64,000 bases of DNA. It comes from JAFGVL01 sp963663245. GTDB lineage: Bacteria > Bacteroidota > Bacteroidia > Bacteroidales > Paludibacteraceae. The stretch covers positions 1,860,001-1,924,000 of the forward strand of contig OY760143.1 in assembly GCA_963663245.1 (NCBI GenBank), given 5' to 3'. Below are positions 18,540 to 27,158 of this stretch, piece after piece (position 1 is the first letter of the stretch; the number at the start of each line of letters is the position of its first letter). A program made the translations under genes and the position numbers. A model generated the notes under the pieces. The model saw only the letters and a list, made by a program, of their open reading frames with translations, had not been told where the DNA came from and did no database searches.

Positions 18540-19850
18540 ATGTCATCATTTATAATAGAAGGCGGTCACCGTTTAAACGGAGAAATAGAAGTACAAGGAG
18601 CAAAAAATGAAGTATTACAAATTATATGTGCCACTCTTCTAAGTCCTGAGCCCATTACAGTTGAAAACATCCCCAACATATTAGATGTAAATAACCTAAT
18701 ACAGCTAATGCGTGATATGGGTGTTGGGGTTACAAAATTAAATGATAGTGATTATATTTTTGAAGCAAAAAATGTCAACTTAGACTATTTAGCGACAGAT
18801 GTATTTTTCAAACAAAGTGCTTCATTACGAGGTTCTGTTATGATTGTTGGTCCTCTGGTAGCTAGATTTGGAGAAGCTACTATTCCGAAGCCTGGTGGCG
18901 ATAAAATTGGGCGTCGTCGACTTGATACTCACTTTGAAGGGATTCATAAATTAGGTGCTGATTTTAACTATAACGCAGACAAACAACAATACGAAATCTC
19001 AACTAAGAATGGCTTAAAAGGCTGTTATATGTTGTTAGATGAAGCTTCTGTAACCGGAACAGCAAATATATTAATGGCAGCTGTACTAGCCGAAGGAACT
19101 ACCACAATTTACAACGCCGCCTGCGAACCCTACTTACAACAATTATGTAAGATGCTGAATGCTATGGGAGCAAAAATAAGTGGAGTAGGCTCTAACCTTT
19201 TAACAGTTGAAGGAGTACAAAGCCTAGGTGGTTGTCAACATCGCATATTACCTGACATGATTGAGGTTGGTTCATTCATAGGACTTGCAGCAATTACTGG
19301 CTCAGAAATCACTATTAAAAATGTTGGTTACGAACACCTTGGGATCATTCCTCAAATTTTTAGTCGCTTGGGCATTAAAATGGAATTGAGAGGAGATGAT
19401 TTATTCATCCCACAACAAGATTCATACACAATAGAGAGCTTTATTGATGGTTCTATCATGACCATCTCTGATGCACCTTGGCCTGGGCTAACGCCTGACT
19501 TACTAAGTGTAATTCTTATCACTGCTACTAAAGCAAAAGGCTCCGTTCTTATTCATCAGAAGATGTTTGAAAGTCGCCTGTTTTTTGTCGACAAGCTAAT
19601 TGACATGGGAGCTCAAATTATCCTTTGCGACCCACATCGCGCTACTGTTATTGGACTAGGCGAACAATTTAAACTACGTCCAGCAAGAATGAGCTCTCCA
19701 GACATTAGAGCTGGAATTGCCCTGCTTATTGCAGCTCTTTGTGCTGATGGGACCTCTGAAATCGAACACATCGACCAAATTGACCGTGGGTATCAAGATA
19801 TTGACAAACGTTTGCAAGCACTAGGAGCTAAGATTATACGAAAAGCCTAG
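18540..19850 (+). CDS. murA: UDP-GlcNAc 1-carboxyvinyltransferase MurA (Asp-type active site)
   Basis: 436 residues. Transfers enolpyruvate from PEP to UDP-GlcNAc, the first committed step of peptidoglycan synthesis. It has GAKNEVLQIICATLL near the N-terminus and the repeated inverse-barrel pattern of EPSP-synthase-like enzymes. In the active-site loop the sequence is PKPGGDKIGRRRLDTHF: the cysteine that fosfomycin alkylates (E. coli C115, PGGCTIG) is aspartate D121 (codon 18900-18902). Asp at this site is known to keep activity and give fosfomycin insensitivity in other bacteria. Confidence 0.95.
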   Translation: MSSFIIEGGHRLNGEIEVQGAKNEVLQIICATLLSPEPITVENIPNILDVNNLIQLMRDMGVGVTKLNDSDYIFEAKNVNLDYLATDVFFKQSASLRGSVMIVGPLVARFGEATIPKPGGDKIGRRRLDTHFEGIHKLGADFNYNADKQQYEISTKNGLKGCYMLLDEASVTGTANILMAAVLAEGTTTIYNAACEPYLQQLCKMLNAMGAKISGVGSNLLTVEGVQSLGGCQHRILPDMIEVGSFIGLAAITGSEITIKNVGYEHLGIIPQIFSRLGIKMELRGDDLFIPQQDSYTIESFIDGSIMTISDAPWPGLTPDLLSVILITATKAKGSVLIHQKMFESRLFFVDKLIDMGAQIILCDPHRATVIGLGEQFKLRPARMSSPDIRAGIALLIAALCADGTSEIEHIDQIDRGYQDIDKRLQALGAKIIRKA

Positions 19851-19855
19851 CGTAT

Positions 19856-20683
19856 ATGGTAGAGCAAGAAACCGATAATATTTATGAGCTTATTGCAATA
19901 CTATGCACTACCCCACTCTTTCTATTAATTATTGCATGGCTTGTGCCCTTTAAGTATATCAAAATATTTTTCAATTTATCTGTTCTAAAAATTAAAAAAC
20001 AGATTCCTACCACCCTCCAAAACAACTCCTATTATTCTAAACTAGAAGATAAAGAGAAACAAAAATTTAGAGAAAGAGTCTTTGAATTTATTTTATTTAA
20101 GAAGTTTCAAACATACGGTAATATTAATATTACCAACCCTATGAAAATTCAAGTAGCAGCTACTGCTGTACAAATCACTTTTGGTTACACTCAGAAGTTT
20201 GAGTACCTCACTTTTAAAAGAATTATTATTTCTCCAAAAGATTACCGCTCTAGAATAACCCACAAAATGCATAAAGGAGAAACAAACCCTAATGCTGGCT
20301 ACATAGCATTATCCTGGGAAAGTTTTATTGAAGGAAATAAATTTCAACACGATTGTGTAAACGTAGGACTACATGAATTTGCACACGCACAATTTTCTGA
20401 TGAACTAGCTGGCTACGATAATAAAGAGTTTTTTAAATCTATTGACAAATGGAAAAATAAAGTTGCCGAGCTCTGCAAGAAAGAAAAAACGCATCAGTTT
20501 TTTCGCAAATATGCCTTTGTAAATTTAATGGAATTTTTTGCAGTTTCTATGGAATATTTTTTTGAAGACCCAAAAGCATTTAACCAACAATTCCCTGAGC
20601 TATATAAAATCATGTGCAATATGCTCAATCAAAATCCCTTATTAGAAAATAATGGTATAAAGAGAGAGAGTCTGTGGTTATAA
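19856..20683 (+). CDS. MtfA-like (M90) zinc metallopeptidase, membrane-anchored
   Basis: 275 residues. An N-terminal hydrophobic helix (about 12-32) precedes a soluble domain with the zinc motif HEFAH at 173-177 (HDCVNVGLHEFAHAQF) and downstream ENNG/EFFAVSMEYFFEDP, in line with the M90 (MtfA) family, whose E. coli member binds the Mlc repressor. Bacteroidota members carry the extra N-terminal helix. It begins 5 bases after murA, probably co-transcribed, and is convergent with cca with only 2 bases between stops. Substrate unknown. Confidence 0.8.
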   Translation: MVEQETDNIYELIAILCTTPLFLLIIAWLVPFKYIKIFFNLSVLKIKKQIPTTLQNNSYYSKLEDKEKQKFRERVFEFILFKKFQTYGNINITNPMKIQVAATAVQITFGYTQKFEYLTFKRIIISPKDYRSRITHKMHKGETNPNAGYIALSWESFIEGNKFQHDCVNVGLHEFAHAQFSDELAGYDNKEFFKSIDKWKNKVAELCKKEKTHQFFRKYAFVNLMEFFAVSMEYFFEDPKAFNQQFPELYKIMCNMLNQNPLLENNGIKRESLWL

Positions 20684-20685
20684 TC

Positions 20686-22092
20686 TTACAGTTTCTTAAT
20701 GCCCATTTCCTTTGCTTTTTCAAGCATATAAGCATAAGCTTCCTCGTATTCATTTGAAATAAGGCCATCTAAAATGGCCTCTTTAATTGCCATTTTTAAA
20801 TCGCCTACTTGAGCACAAGGGGGTAACTGAAAAGTTTCCATTATTAATTCACCCGATATAGGTGGTTGAAAATTACGCACTCGGTCTTTTTCCTCAATTG
20901 TTTTCAACTTTTCACGAACCATCTTAAAATTAGACAAGTATTTCTTAACCTTTACTTTATTTTTAGAGGTAATGTCTGCCTCACAAAGCATCATCAACTT
21001 ATCAATATCATCACCTGCCTCAAACAATAAACGTCTAACTGCAGAATCTGTCACTTCATCTTCAGTTAAAACAATAGGGCGCATGTGTAGAGAAACCATT
21101 TTTTGGACAAACTTCATCTTTTCATTCATCGGAAATTTCATCCTTCTAAATATCTTCGGAATCATTTTCTCTCCAATAAAATTATGATTATGAAAAGTCC
21201 AACCTAAACGCTTATCATATCGCTTTGTTTGAGGCTTTGCGATATCGTGAAAAACGGCAGACCATCTTAGCCACAAATCATCCGTTTCTTGACAAAGCCT
21301 ATCTAATACAGCAAGAGTATGTTTAAAATTATCCTTATGTCCCTTCCCATCTTTTGTTTCAACTCCTTTTAGAGCTTGTAGCTCTGGAAGTATCATTTGC
21401 AACAATCCACATTGTTCTAATAATTCAAATCCAACACTTGGTCGTGGCGATTGAACTATTTTATTAAGCTCATCTACAATACGTTCCTTTGATATGATTT
21501 TAATTCTATCTTTATTTTTTGATATCGCATCAAAAGTATTTTCTTCAATAAAGAAACCTAATTGAGTAGCAAAACGAATTGCCCGCATCATCCGTAATGG
21601 ATCGTCACTAAAAGTTATGCTTGGGTCTAAGGGAGTTCTAATAATCTTATTCTCCAAATCTACCTGTCCATTAAATGGATCTAACAATTCACCAAAACGA
21701 TTTTTATTTAAAGAAAGCGCCAAAGCGTTAATAGTAAAATCACGTCTGTTTTGATCGTCCTCTAAACTACCATCTTCAACTATTGGTTTACGACTATCAC
21801 GTTGATAAGATTCTTTACGAGCACCCACAAACTCAAGTTCAATATCTTTAAACTTTATTTGAGCTGTACCAAAATTTTTAAAAACAGACAAATGCGTCCC
21901 TTTACCAAGTCTTTTAGCAACATCAGAGGCTAAATCTATCCCACTACCAACAACAACAACATCTATATCTTTAGAGTGGCGCTTAAGCAAGGTATCTCTC
22001 ACGTACCCTCCTATCACATAACACTCCTGAGTATTGGCATCAGCAACCTCAGACAGCACTTTAAATATATTATCTTGTAAAAACTCTTTCAT
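20686..22092 (-). CDS. cca: CCA tRNA nucleotidyltransferase with HD domain
   Basis: 468 residues from the ATG at 22092 (MKEFLQDNIFKVL). Adds or repairs the 3' CCA end of tRNAs. Class II nucleotidyltransferase signatures: GGYVRDTLLKRHSKDIDVVV, RRDFTINALALSL and DPLRMMRAIRFATQLGF. An HD-type domain (VFHDIAKPQTKR) follows. The open frame extends to 22173, but a perfect -7 promoter box at 22116-22123 lies within the extension, so the shorter start is chosen. Confidence 0.92.
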   Translation of the reverse strand: MKEFLQDNIFKVLSEVADANTQECYVIGGYVRDTLLKRHSKDIDVVVVGSGIDLASDVAKRLGKGTHLSVFKNFGTAQIKFKDIELEFVGARKESYQRDSRKPIVEDGSLEDDQNRRDFTINALALSLNKNRFGELLDPFNGQVDLENKIIRTPLDPSITFSDDPLRMMRAIRFATQLGFFIEENTFDAISKNKDRIKIISKERIVDELNKIVQSPRPSVGFELLEQCGLLQMILPELQALKGVETKDGKGHKDNFKHTLAVLDRLCQETDDLWLRWSAVFHDIAKPQTKRYDKRLGWTFHNHNFIGEKMIPKIFRRMKFPMNEKMKFVQKMVSLHMRPIVLTEDEVTDSAVRRLLFEAGDDIDKLMMLCEADITSKNKVKVKKYLSNFKMVREKLKTIEEKDRVRNFQPPISGELIMETFQLPPCAQVGDLKMAIKEAILDGLISNEYEEAYAYMLEKAKEMGIKKL

Positions 22093-22115
22093 TTTCTTTA
22101 GAAAAATTTGAATAG

Positions 22116-22123
22116 CAAAGGTA
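22116..22123 (-). promoter_or_regulatory. Promoter -7 box for cca
   Basis: The minus strand reads TACCTTTG followed by C, a perfect TAnnTTTG, 24 bases before the ATG at 22092. It fixes the cca start. Confidence 0.6.
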
Positions 22124-22234
22124 TATCTTTTAGAGCAATATTCCGAAAGCCATTTTAATGAAAATTTATCCATAAATACTTTAAAGATGAAATATTTTTT
22201 TTGTATTTTGCATAGAAATTAATGAACACCTTAG

Positions 22235-23101
22235 ATGAAATTTAGATCACTGACATTCTTCCTCTTAATTGCAACATTAAATAGTTGTGGGCCTAAAGAA
22301 TTAACAGATGAAGAGAAGGCACAGATACACCTAGAAAAATCTGATTCTCTGTACCTTGCAGAGAAGTTCAATGCTGCTAAAATGCAAATAGATACTATCA
22401 ATAATATCTACATCAAACAAATAGCAATAAGAAAAAAGGCAAATACACTCTTATATAATATTGACTTAATAGAACATAAAAAAAACCTAATATATGCAGA
22501 CAGTGTAATTGTGCTAAAGAAAAAAGAACTAGACTCTATTGCTAAAGAATTTAGATTTGAAAAAGAAGAGAAATATCAAGATATAGGAAATTACATATAT
22601 AAAACACAACGGACAGAATATAACCCAAGCGGCACATACATTAAAGCCTATGTTGATGAAAAGGGCTTCTTTTATTTATCTAGTCATTATTGTAACGAAT
22701 ATCCTTTAAAGCACAATTCTGCAAGATTTACAATTGGCGATGTATTTGCAGAAACTGAGGTTGTAACTGAAGATGGTTTTAACCACAGTTTTGTTGATGA
22801 TAATAAAACGTATGAGAAAGTTATATACCAAAGTAACTCTAACAAAGATATTGGTTCACTAATTCAACAAAATACTGGCAAGAGAATTGTTGTAAGTTTA
22901 CAAGGGAATAAGAGAAAACACAGGCTCACTCTTACCACTAATGAGAAAAAAGCTATCTCTGAAGCCTATAATTTATCAATTGTTTTAACTGATTTTAAAA
23001 ATTTGGAGCGAATTATTGAAATATCTAAAAAGAAAATTATACTTTTGGAAGAGAATTTGAGATTAGATGAAACAAAAGATAAATCACCAACCGAAAATTA
23101 A
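22235..23101 (+). CDS. Uncharacterised lipoprotein
   Basis: 288 residues. Signal peptide with lipobox LNSC (Cys at about 18). The first ~110 residues are charged and predicted helical or coiled coil (DEEKAQIHLEKSDSLYLAEKFNAA in part), followed by a mixed alpha/beta region (IKAYVDEKGFFYLSSHYC, FTIGDVFAETEVV). I do not recognise a named family. It is co-directional with a periplasmic thioredoxin 25 bases downstream, so the two may act together in the envelope. Confidence 0.7.
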   Translation: MKFRSLTFFLLIATLNSCGPKELTDEEKAQIHLEKSDSLYLAEKFNAAKMQIDTINNIYIKQIAIRKKANTLLYNIDLIEHKKNLIYADSVIVLKKKELDSIAKEFRFEKEEKYQDIGNYIYKTQRTEYNPSGTYIKAYVDEKGFFYLSSHYCNEYPLKHNSARFTIGDVFAETEVVTEDGFNHSFVDDNKTYEKVIYQSNSNKDIGSLIQQNTGKRIVVSLQGNKRKHRLTLTTNEKKAISEAYNLSIVLTDFKNLERIIEISKKKIILLEENLRLDETKDKSPTEN

Positions 23102-23125
23102 CAAGAAAATAAACCTTTAAAAAAC

Positions 23126-23587
23126 ATGCATATGAAAAATGCCGTTAAATTAGTATTAGCTTTTCTTATAATGACCTCCGGTGTTTTTGCACAACAGAAA
23201 CATGATGATTTAGAAAAGTTGAATCACAAAAAATTCACAAAAGAAATTTGGGATTACTCAAAAAGTAAAAAATTCAAATATAAAGGTACCAAACCTGTCG
23301 TTATTGATTTTTATGCCACATGGTGCGTTCCTTGTAAAGCAATTCACCCTCACCTAGTAGCTCTCAAAAAAGAGTACGGGGATAAAATTGAAATTTATCA
23401 AATAAATGTTGATAGAGAACCAGAAATTACAGACATTTTTAAGATTCAGAACATACCAGCTTTAGTATTTATTAAAGATCAAAAAGAATACAGCGTAGAA
23501 GTAGGTAAGAAATCAAAAGAACAACTTAAGGCTCTTATTGACAATAAGTTTTTCGGAGTTCCTCTTCCAACAACACCAAAAAAATAA
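23126..23587 (+). CDS. Periplasmic thioredoxin-family protein
   Basis: 153 residues with a signal peptide (ends VFAQQ, about residue 23). The thioredoxin fold follows with active site ATWCVPCK (Cys at about 67 and 70) and the cis-Pro region QNIPALVFIK. Probably a thiol-disulfide reductase facing the periplasm. An alternative start two codons in (23132) is equally good. It is in an apparent operon with the upstream lipoprotein and is followed by a strong terminator. Confidence 0.88.
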   Translation: MHMKNAVKLVLAFLIMTSGVFAQQKHDDLEKLNHKKFTKEIWDYSKSKKFKYKGTKPVVIDFYATWCVPCKAIHPHLVALKKEYGDKIEIYQINVDREPEITDIFKIQNIPALVFIKDQKEYSVEVGKKSKEQLKALIDNKFFGVPLPTTPKK

Positions 23588-23588
23588 T

Positions 23589-23623
23589 ACAAAAAGCGAC
23601 TTCAATTTGAAGTCGCTTTTTTA
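23589..23623. terminator. Bidirectional terminator
   Basis: AAAAAGCGACTTCAA and its complement TTGAAGTCGCTTTTT (23591-23622) form a stem of about 15 bp with a tiny loop. It ends the thioredoxin transcript and the convergent hypothetical gene. Confidence 0.85.
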
Positions 23624-23624
23624 T

Positions 23625-24191
23625 TTAGTTAAATGGTCTAATCTTATCTGGATAGTTATACCTATCTATACAGTCACGACAATTCTCCAAGTTGTGAGCT
23701 TTATCAAAACAATCATAAAATTCCTGATGCTGAGGATGAGTGCTCTTGAATTGATTGTACTGCAAAAGAACATCTTCTTTAGAATCAGGATTCGGCATTA
23801 ACACCAAAGGGCCATCTATTTTAGCGGCTATAAAGTTATAATGCCCTTTTCTAAATTTCCCTTTATTTATATACGCTTCACCATTCTCAAAATAAAATAA
23901 CTTTTCTTCACTTATTTGCATAGCATATTGACCAGTACCATACGTTCTAAACAAAGTATTTTCAAGCATAAAGCCCCATATGTTCTCACACTTAATATTT
24001 TTCTTTTTCCCTGATTTTTGAACAACAATCTTATATTTTGTACCAAGAAGATTATGTCCAATTTTCTTATAGGATGCATATTTTACACCTTGTTCTGTCT
24101 TATATTCCTCATAGCTTCTATAAACAGTTACACTTTGACTATATAATAAGTTAGAAATTAAAAAGAATAGAAAAGGAAGTGTTTTTTTCAT
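23625..24191 (-). CDS. Uncharacterised secreted protein
   Basis: 188 residues with a signal peptide (MKKTLPFLFFLISNLLYSQ). The mature part begins SVTVYRSYEEYKTEQG and is basic, with a Cys-containing C-terminus (FYDCFDKAHNLENCRDCIDRY, the four-Cys pattern partly CxxC). I do not recognise a family. It has its own promoter (minus-strand TATCTTTG at 24215-24222) and ends at a shared terminator. Presumably envelope or extracellular; function unknown. Confidence 0.65.
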   Translation of the reverse strand: MKKTLPFLFFLISNLLYSQSVTVYRSYEEYKTEQGVKYASYKKIGHNLLGTKYKIVVQKSGKKKNIKCENIWGFMLENTLFRTYGTGQYAMQISEEKLFYFENGEAYINKGKFRKGHYNFIAAKIDGPLVLMPNPDSKEDVLLQYNQFKSTHPQHQEFYDCFDKAHNLENCRDCIDRYNYPDKIRPFN

Positions 24192-24214
24192 AATATTAAG
24201 TATTTAAGATAAGT

Positions 24215-24222
24215 CAAAGATA
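24215..24222 (-). promoter_or_regulatory. Promoter -7 box for secreted hypothetical gene
   Basis: The minus strand reads TATCTTTG, a perfect TAnnTTTG, 24 bases before the ATG at 24191. Confidence 0.6.
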
Positions 24223-24250
24223 AATCTTTATATTTACTCTTCATATAAAA

Positions 24251-24284
24251 ACAAAAAAAACCGACACTCACGTATCGGTTTTTC
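24251..24284 (-). terminator. Terminator of rpsF-rpsR-rplI operon
   Basis: AAAAACCGA and TCGGTTTTT arms with a loop of about 10 bases, followed on the minus strand by a run of eight T. It lies 20 bases after the rplI stop. Confidence 0.8.
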
Positions 24285-24303
24285 TAAGTATGTTTAGTTA
24301 TTC

Positions 24304-24747
24304 TTACTCTGCAACTACTTCAATAGCAATCTCTGCAGTTACTTCTTTATGCAATTTAACCATTGCTTTATAAGAACCTACTTCTTTAATGGCATCTTTA
24401 ATAGAGATAAGCTTTCTATCTACTTCGATTCCAGCTTTATTAATTGCTTCTGCTACTTGAATTGTTGTAACCGAACCAAATATTTTACCATTAGAGCTAG
24501 CTTTAACACCTACAGTTACTGATAAACCATTCAATTTATCCGCTATAGCTTCAGCTTCAGCTTTAATTTTTTCTATTTTATGAGCACGTTGTTTCATATC
24601 TTCAGCTAACATTTTTTTAGCCGATGGAGTAGCCAAAATAGCTTTCTTTTGTGGAATTAAATAATTACGAGCATAACCATCTTTAACAGTTACTAAATCG
24701 TCTTTATATCCAACAAACTCTACGTTTTCTTTTAATATAATTTCCAT
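24304..24747 (-). CDS. rplI: 50S ribosomal protein L9
   Basis: 147 residues. It has the N-terminal L9 signature (MEIILKENVEFVGYKDDLVTV, then GYARNYLIPQKKAILAT), a central helix and the C-terminal rRNA-binding domain. It binds 23S rRNA and restrains frameshifting and translocation. Third gene of the conserved S6-S18-L9 operon, 16 bases after rpsR, followed by a terminator. Confidence 0.97.
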   Translation of the reverse strand: MEIILKENVEFVGYKDDLVTVKDGYARNYLIPQKKAILATPSAKKMLAEDMKQRAHKIEKIKAEAEAIADKLNGLSVTVGVKASSNGKIFGSVTTIQVAEAINKAGIEVDRKLISIKDAIKEVGSYKAMVKLHKEVTAEIAIEVVAE

Positions 24748-24763
24748 GTTTTCTCTTCCTATT

Positions 24764-25033
24764 TTATTTCATCATATCGGTTACATACGGAAGCAACGCC
24801 AAGTGACGAGCTCTTTTCACTGATTGTGCTACTTTACGTTGAAATTTCAACGAAGTACCAGTAAGACGACGAGGAAGGATTTTTCCTTGCTCATTCAAGA
24901 ATCTTTTCAAAAACTCAGCGTCTTTGTAATCAATATACTTAATACCGCTTTTCTCAAAACGACAGTATTTTTTCTTTTTCACCTCAACTGAAGGAGGTGT
25001 TAAGTAACGAATCTCAGAATTGTTTGCTGCCAT
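24764..25033 (-). CDS. rpsR: 30S ribosomal protein S18
   Basis: 89 residues. The motif KYCRFEKSGIKYIDYKD, then FLNEQGKILPRRLTGTS and the basic KFQRKVAQSVKRARHLALLPY, is diagnostic. It pairs with S6 on the platform of the small subunit. It starts 4 bases after the rpsF stop. The CxxC-like zinc pattern of some S18 proteins is absent; only one Cys is present. Confidence 0.97.
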   Translation of the reverse strand: MAANNSEIRYLTPPSVEVKKKKYCRFEKSGIKYIDYKDAEFLKRFLNEQGKILPRRLTGTSLKFQRKVAQSVKRARHLALLPYVTDMMK

Positions 25034-25037
25034 AATT

Positions 25038-25394
25038 TTAGTCCTCCTTCACTACTTGTTTTGATGAATAAATTTTCTTTCTTTTTGTTGCATACTCAAC
25101 AGCATATTTGTCCATTGCAAAAGTAAGGAAACGAATCACTCGCTCATCACGACGATACATTAGCTCTAGTTTTTCAATAACTGTTGGTGCTGCATTAAAC
25201 TGAAGTAAAGCGTAGAATCCAGAAGCTTTCTTGCCAATTGGATAAGCTAGCTTTTTCATGCCCCAGCTTTCTTCATTAATGATCTCTGCTCCCTCTGACA
25301 CAAGAAGATCTTTGAATTTTTTTACCGCTTCCTTTACCTGAACATCAGATAAAACGGGAGTTAAAATGAAAACGGTTTCGTAACTGTTTAACAT
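25038..25394 (-). CDS. rpsF: 30S ribosomal protein S6
   Basis: 118 residues. The N-terminal NSYETVFILTPVLSD, then WGMKKLAYPIGKKASGFYAL and RRDERVIRFLTFAMDK, are S6 hallmarks. It heterodimerises with S18 in 30S assembly and in many bacteria represses its own mRNA. It leads the S6-S18-L9 operon from the promoter at 25451-25458; the 5' leader starts with a small hairpin (arms 25429-25434 and 25440-25445). Confidence 0.97.
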   Translation of the reverse strand: MLNSYETVFILTPVLSDVQVKEAVKKFKDLLVSEGAEIINEESWGMKKLAYPIGKKASGFYALLQFNAAPTVIEKLELMYRRDERVIRFLTFAMDKYAVEYATKRKKIYSSKQVVKED

Positions 25395-25450
25395 AATTGC
25401 TTAAAATTAAATTTGTTAATTAAATACACACTTTTATTTAAAGTGGGGCA

Positions 25451-25458
25451 CAAAGATA
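25451..25458 (-). promoter_or_regulatory. Promoter -7 box for ribosomal operon
   Basis: The minus strand reads TATCTTTG, a perfect TAnnTTTG, with a TTG 20 bases upstream (minus strand, 25479-25481). The predicted mRNA begins at or next to the CACTTT/AAAGTG hairpin. Confidence 0.6.
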
Positions 25459-25516
25459 GAATTTATTTTATCAATATACAAGACAAGTAAGCTAACAAAA
25501 TCATTTTTGATTTCAA

Positions 25517-25549
25517 TTTGTTTTAAAAGGGTAAAAAAAGGTATCTTTG
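25517..25549 (+). promoter_or_regulatory. Promoter (-33 and -7) for rimM
   Basis: TTTG at 25517-25520 and TATCTTTG at 25542-25549 are separated by 21 bases, both perfect to consensus. The -7 box lies inside the longer rimM frame and so supports the ATG at 25567. Confidence 0.65.
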
Positions 25550-25566
25550 AGGCAATATCTTATACT

Positions 25567-26103
25567 ATGATAACACAAGACGAAATATACGAAATTGGCT
25601 ATACCGCTAAAACTCACGGTGTAAAAGGAGAACTATCTTTTAGCTTCACTAAGAGTAACTTTGATATAGAAAAGCTACCCTATTTCATTTTTAATATTGA
25701 TGGACTATTCGTTCCTTTTTTTATTGAAAACTACAGAAATAGCACAGATACAAATGCTCTTGTAAAACTAGAAGGGATTAATGATGGTGAGAATGCTCGA
25801 TTAATAACGAAACACACTGCCTATATTCATAATAAGTTCATCCTTGAAGAAAGCAAAGAAGAGCAAGGCCTAAGTAGTTTCATTGGCTATACATTAGTCG
25901 ATTTACATTTGGGTCCAATTGGAGAAATAACTCAGGTAGATCAAAGTACCGTAAATGCCTTATTTATTATTGACAAAAAACAAGAAGAATTGCTTATACC
26001 TGCCACTGAAGATTTTATCAAACTCATTGATAACAAAAATAAAACAATACAAATGAACTTGCCAGAAGGTTTAATTAATACCGATATGGCCTTAGAAGAA
26101 TAA
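25567..26103 (+). CDS. rimM: Ribosome maturation factor RimM
   Basis: 178 residues from the ATG at 25567 (MITQDEIYEIGYTAKTHGVKGEL), the family's usual length. The frame is open to 25507, but the promoter overlaps that part. An N-terminal RimM beta-barrel and a C-terminal PRC-barrel (IGYTLVDLHLGPIGEITQV, LLIPATEDFIKLID) are visible. It helps 30S head maturation through S19. Unusually rpsP and trmD are not beside it here; a Gfo/Idh/MocA oxidoreductase gene follows after 4 bases. Confidence 0.9.
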   Translation: MITQDEIYEIGYTAKTHGVKGELSFSFTKSNFDIEKLPYFIFNIDGLFVPFFIENYRNSTDTNALVKLEGINDGENARLITKHTAYIHNKFILEESKEEQGLSSFIGYTLVDLHLGPIGEITQVDQSTVNALFIIDKKQEELLIPATEDFIKLIDNKNKTIQMNLPEGLINTDMALEE

Positions 26104-26107
26104 AACT

Positions 26108-27082
26108 ATGATAAACTGGGGGATTATTGGCTGTGGCGATGTATGCGAAGTAAAAAGCGGACCGGCATTTTATAAGATTGAAGGATCAGCACTAGCTGCT
26201 GTTATGAGTAGAAACCTAGATAAAGCCAAGGATTACGCACAACGACACAAGGTTAACAAAGCATACTCATCTGCGGAAAATCTTCTTGCTGACGCTAACA
26301 TTAATGCCATATACATTGCAACTCCTCCTCATTTGCACAAACAGTATGCAATTCAAGCATTACAATCTGGCAAAGCTGTTTATGTTGAGAAGCCTATGGC
26401 ATTAAACTATGCAGAATGTGAAGAAATGCTGCAAGCAGCTAATGATAATAAACAAAAACTTTTTGTAGCCTACTATAGACGTTCACTTCCCTATTTTGAA
26501 AAAGTAAAAGAGTTACTTGATAAAAATATCATAGGTAAAATAGTTGCTGTAGAAGTAAAACAATTTAGGGCTCCTTTTGACAGTGACTTTGAAACTAACA
26601 CTCAGACATGGAGAGTTCAGGCTAACATTGCTGGTGGAGGGTATTTTTATGATTTAGCTCCTCACACCATTGACATTTTAGATTTTCTACTTGGTAAAAT
26701 ATCAGATGCTAGTGGTTTTGTAGGTAATTTAGGAGAACTATACAAGGCAGAAGATACTGTATCAGCCAGTTTTAAATTTGAATCAGGTGCTCTTGGAACA
26801 GGCATATGGAGCTTTGTTACAGAAAGCAATTCTAATATTGACTCTGTTGAAATATTAGGAACAAAAGGTAAGGTTAGTTTTGCGATATTTGATTTTACTC
26901 CAATTATTTTATCAACATCTACCGGTATTCAAGAATTTGAAATTGAAAATCCTCAACATATACAACAACCCCTTATTAATTCGATAGTAGATGAACTAAG
27001 TGGAAATGGGAAATCGCCATCTCCAGCTGAAACAGGCAAAAGAGCTAGCTGGGTTATTGATAAAATACTTGGAAAAATATAA
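26108..27082 (+). CDS. Gfo/Idh/MocA-family NAD(P)-dependent oxidoreductase
   Basis: 324 residues. The N-terminal Rossmann fold begins WGIIGCGDVCEVKSGPAF and carries the catalytic EKPMALNYAEC motif (EKP at about 94-96). The C-terminal alpha/beta domain includes a YDLAPHTIDILDFLLG motif, the usual position of the catalytic His. Substrate (a sugar or inositol-like polyol) cannot be told. It is co-transcribed with rimM, and its last codons overlap the promoter of the next gene. Confidence 0.88.
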   Translation: MINWGIIGCGDVCEVKSGPAFYKIEGSALAAVMSRNLDKAKDYAQRHKVNKAYSSAENLLADANINAIYIATPPHLHKQYAIQALQSGKAVYVEKPMALNYAECEEMLQAANDNKQKLFVAYYRRSLPYFEKVKELLDKNIIGKIVAVEVKQFRAPFDSDFETNTQTWRVQANIAGGGYFYDLAPHTIDILDFLLGKISDASGFVGNLGELYKAEDTVSASFKFESGALGTGIWSFVTESNSNIDSVEILGTKGKVSFAIFDFTPIILSTSTGIQEFEIENPQHIQQPLINSIVDELSGNGKSPSPAETGKRASWVIDKILGKI

Positions 27083-27087
27083 CTTTG
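27080..27087 (+). promoter_or_regulatory. Promoter -7 box for first sigma/barrel module
   Basis: TAACTTTG is a perfect TAnnTTTG, with TTG (27057-27059) 20 bases upstream. It overlaps the stop of the preceding gene and lies 71 bases before the ATG at 27159. Confidence 0.6.
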
Positions 27088-27158
27088 TACTTTAATTTAA
27101 AATAATTCTTATTTAGCTGCAACCTTTTGAATATTAACCATCATATATATAAGAGATT

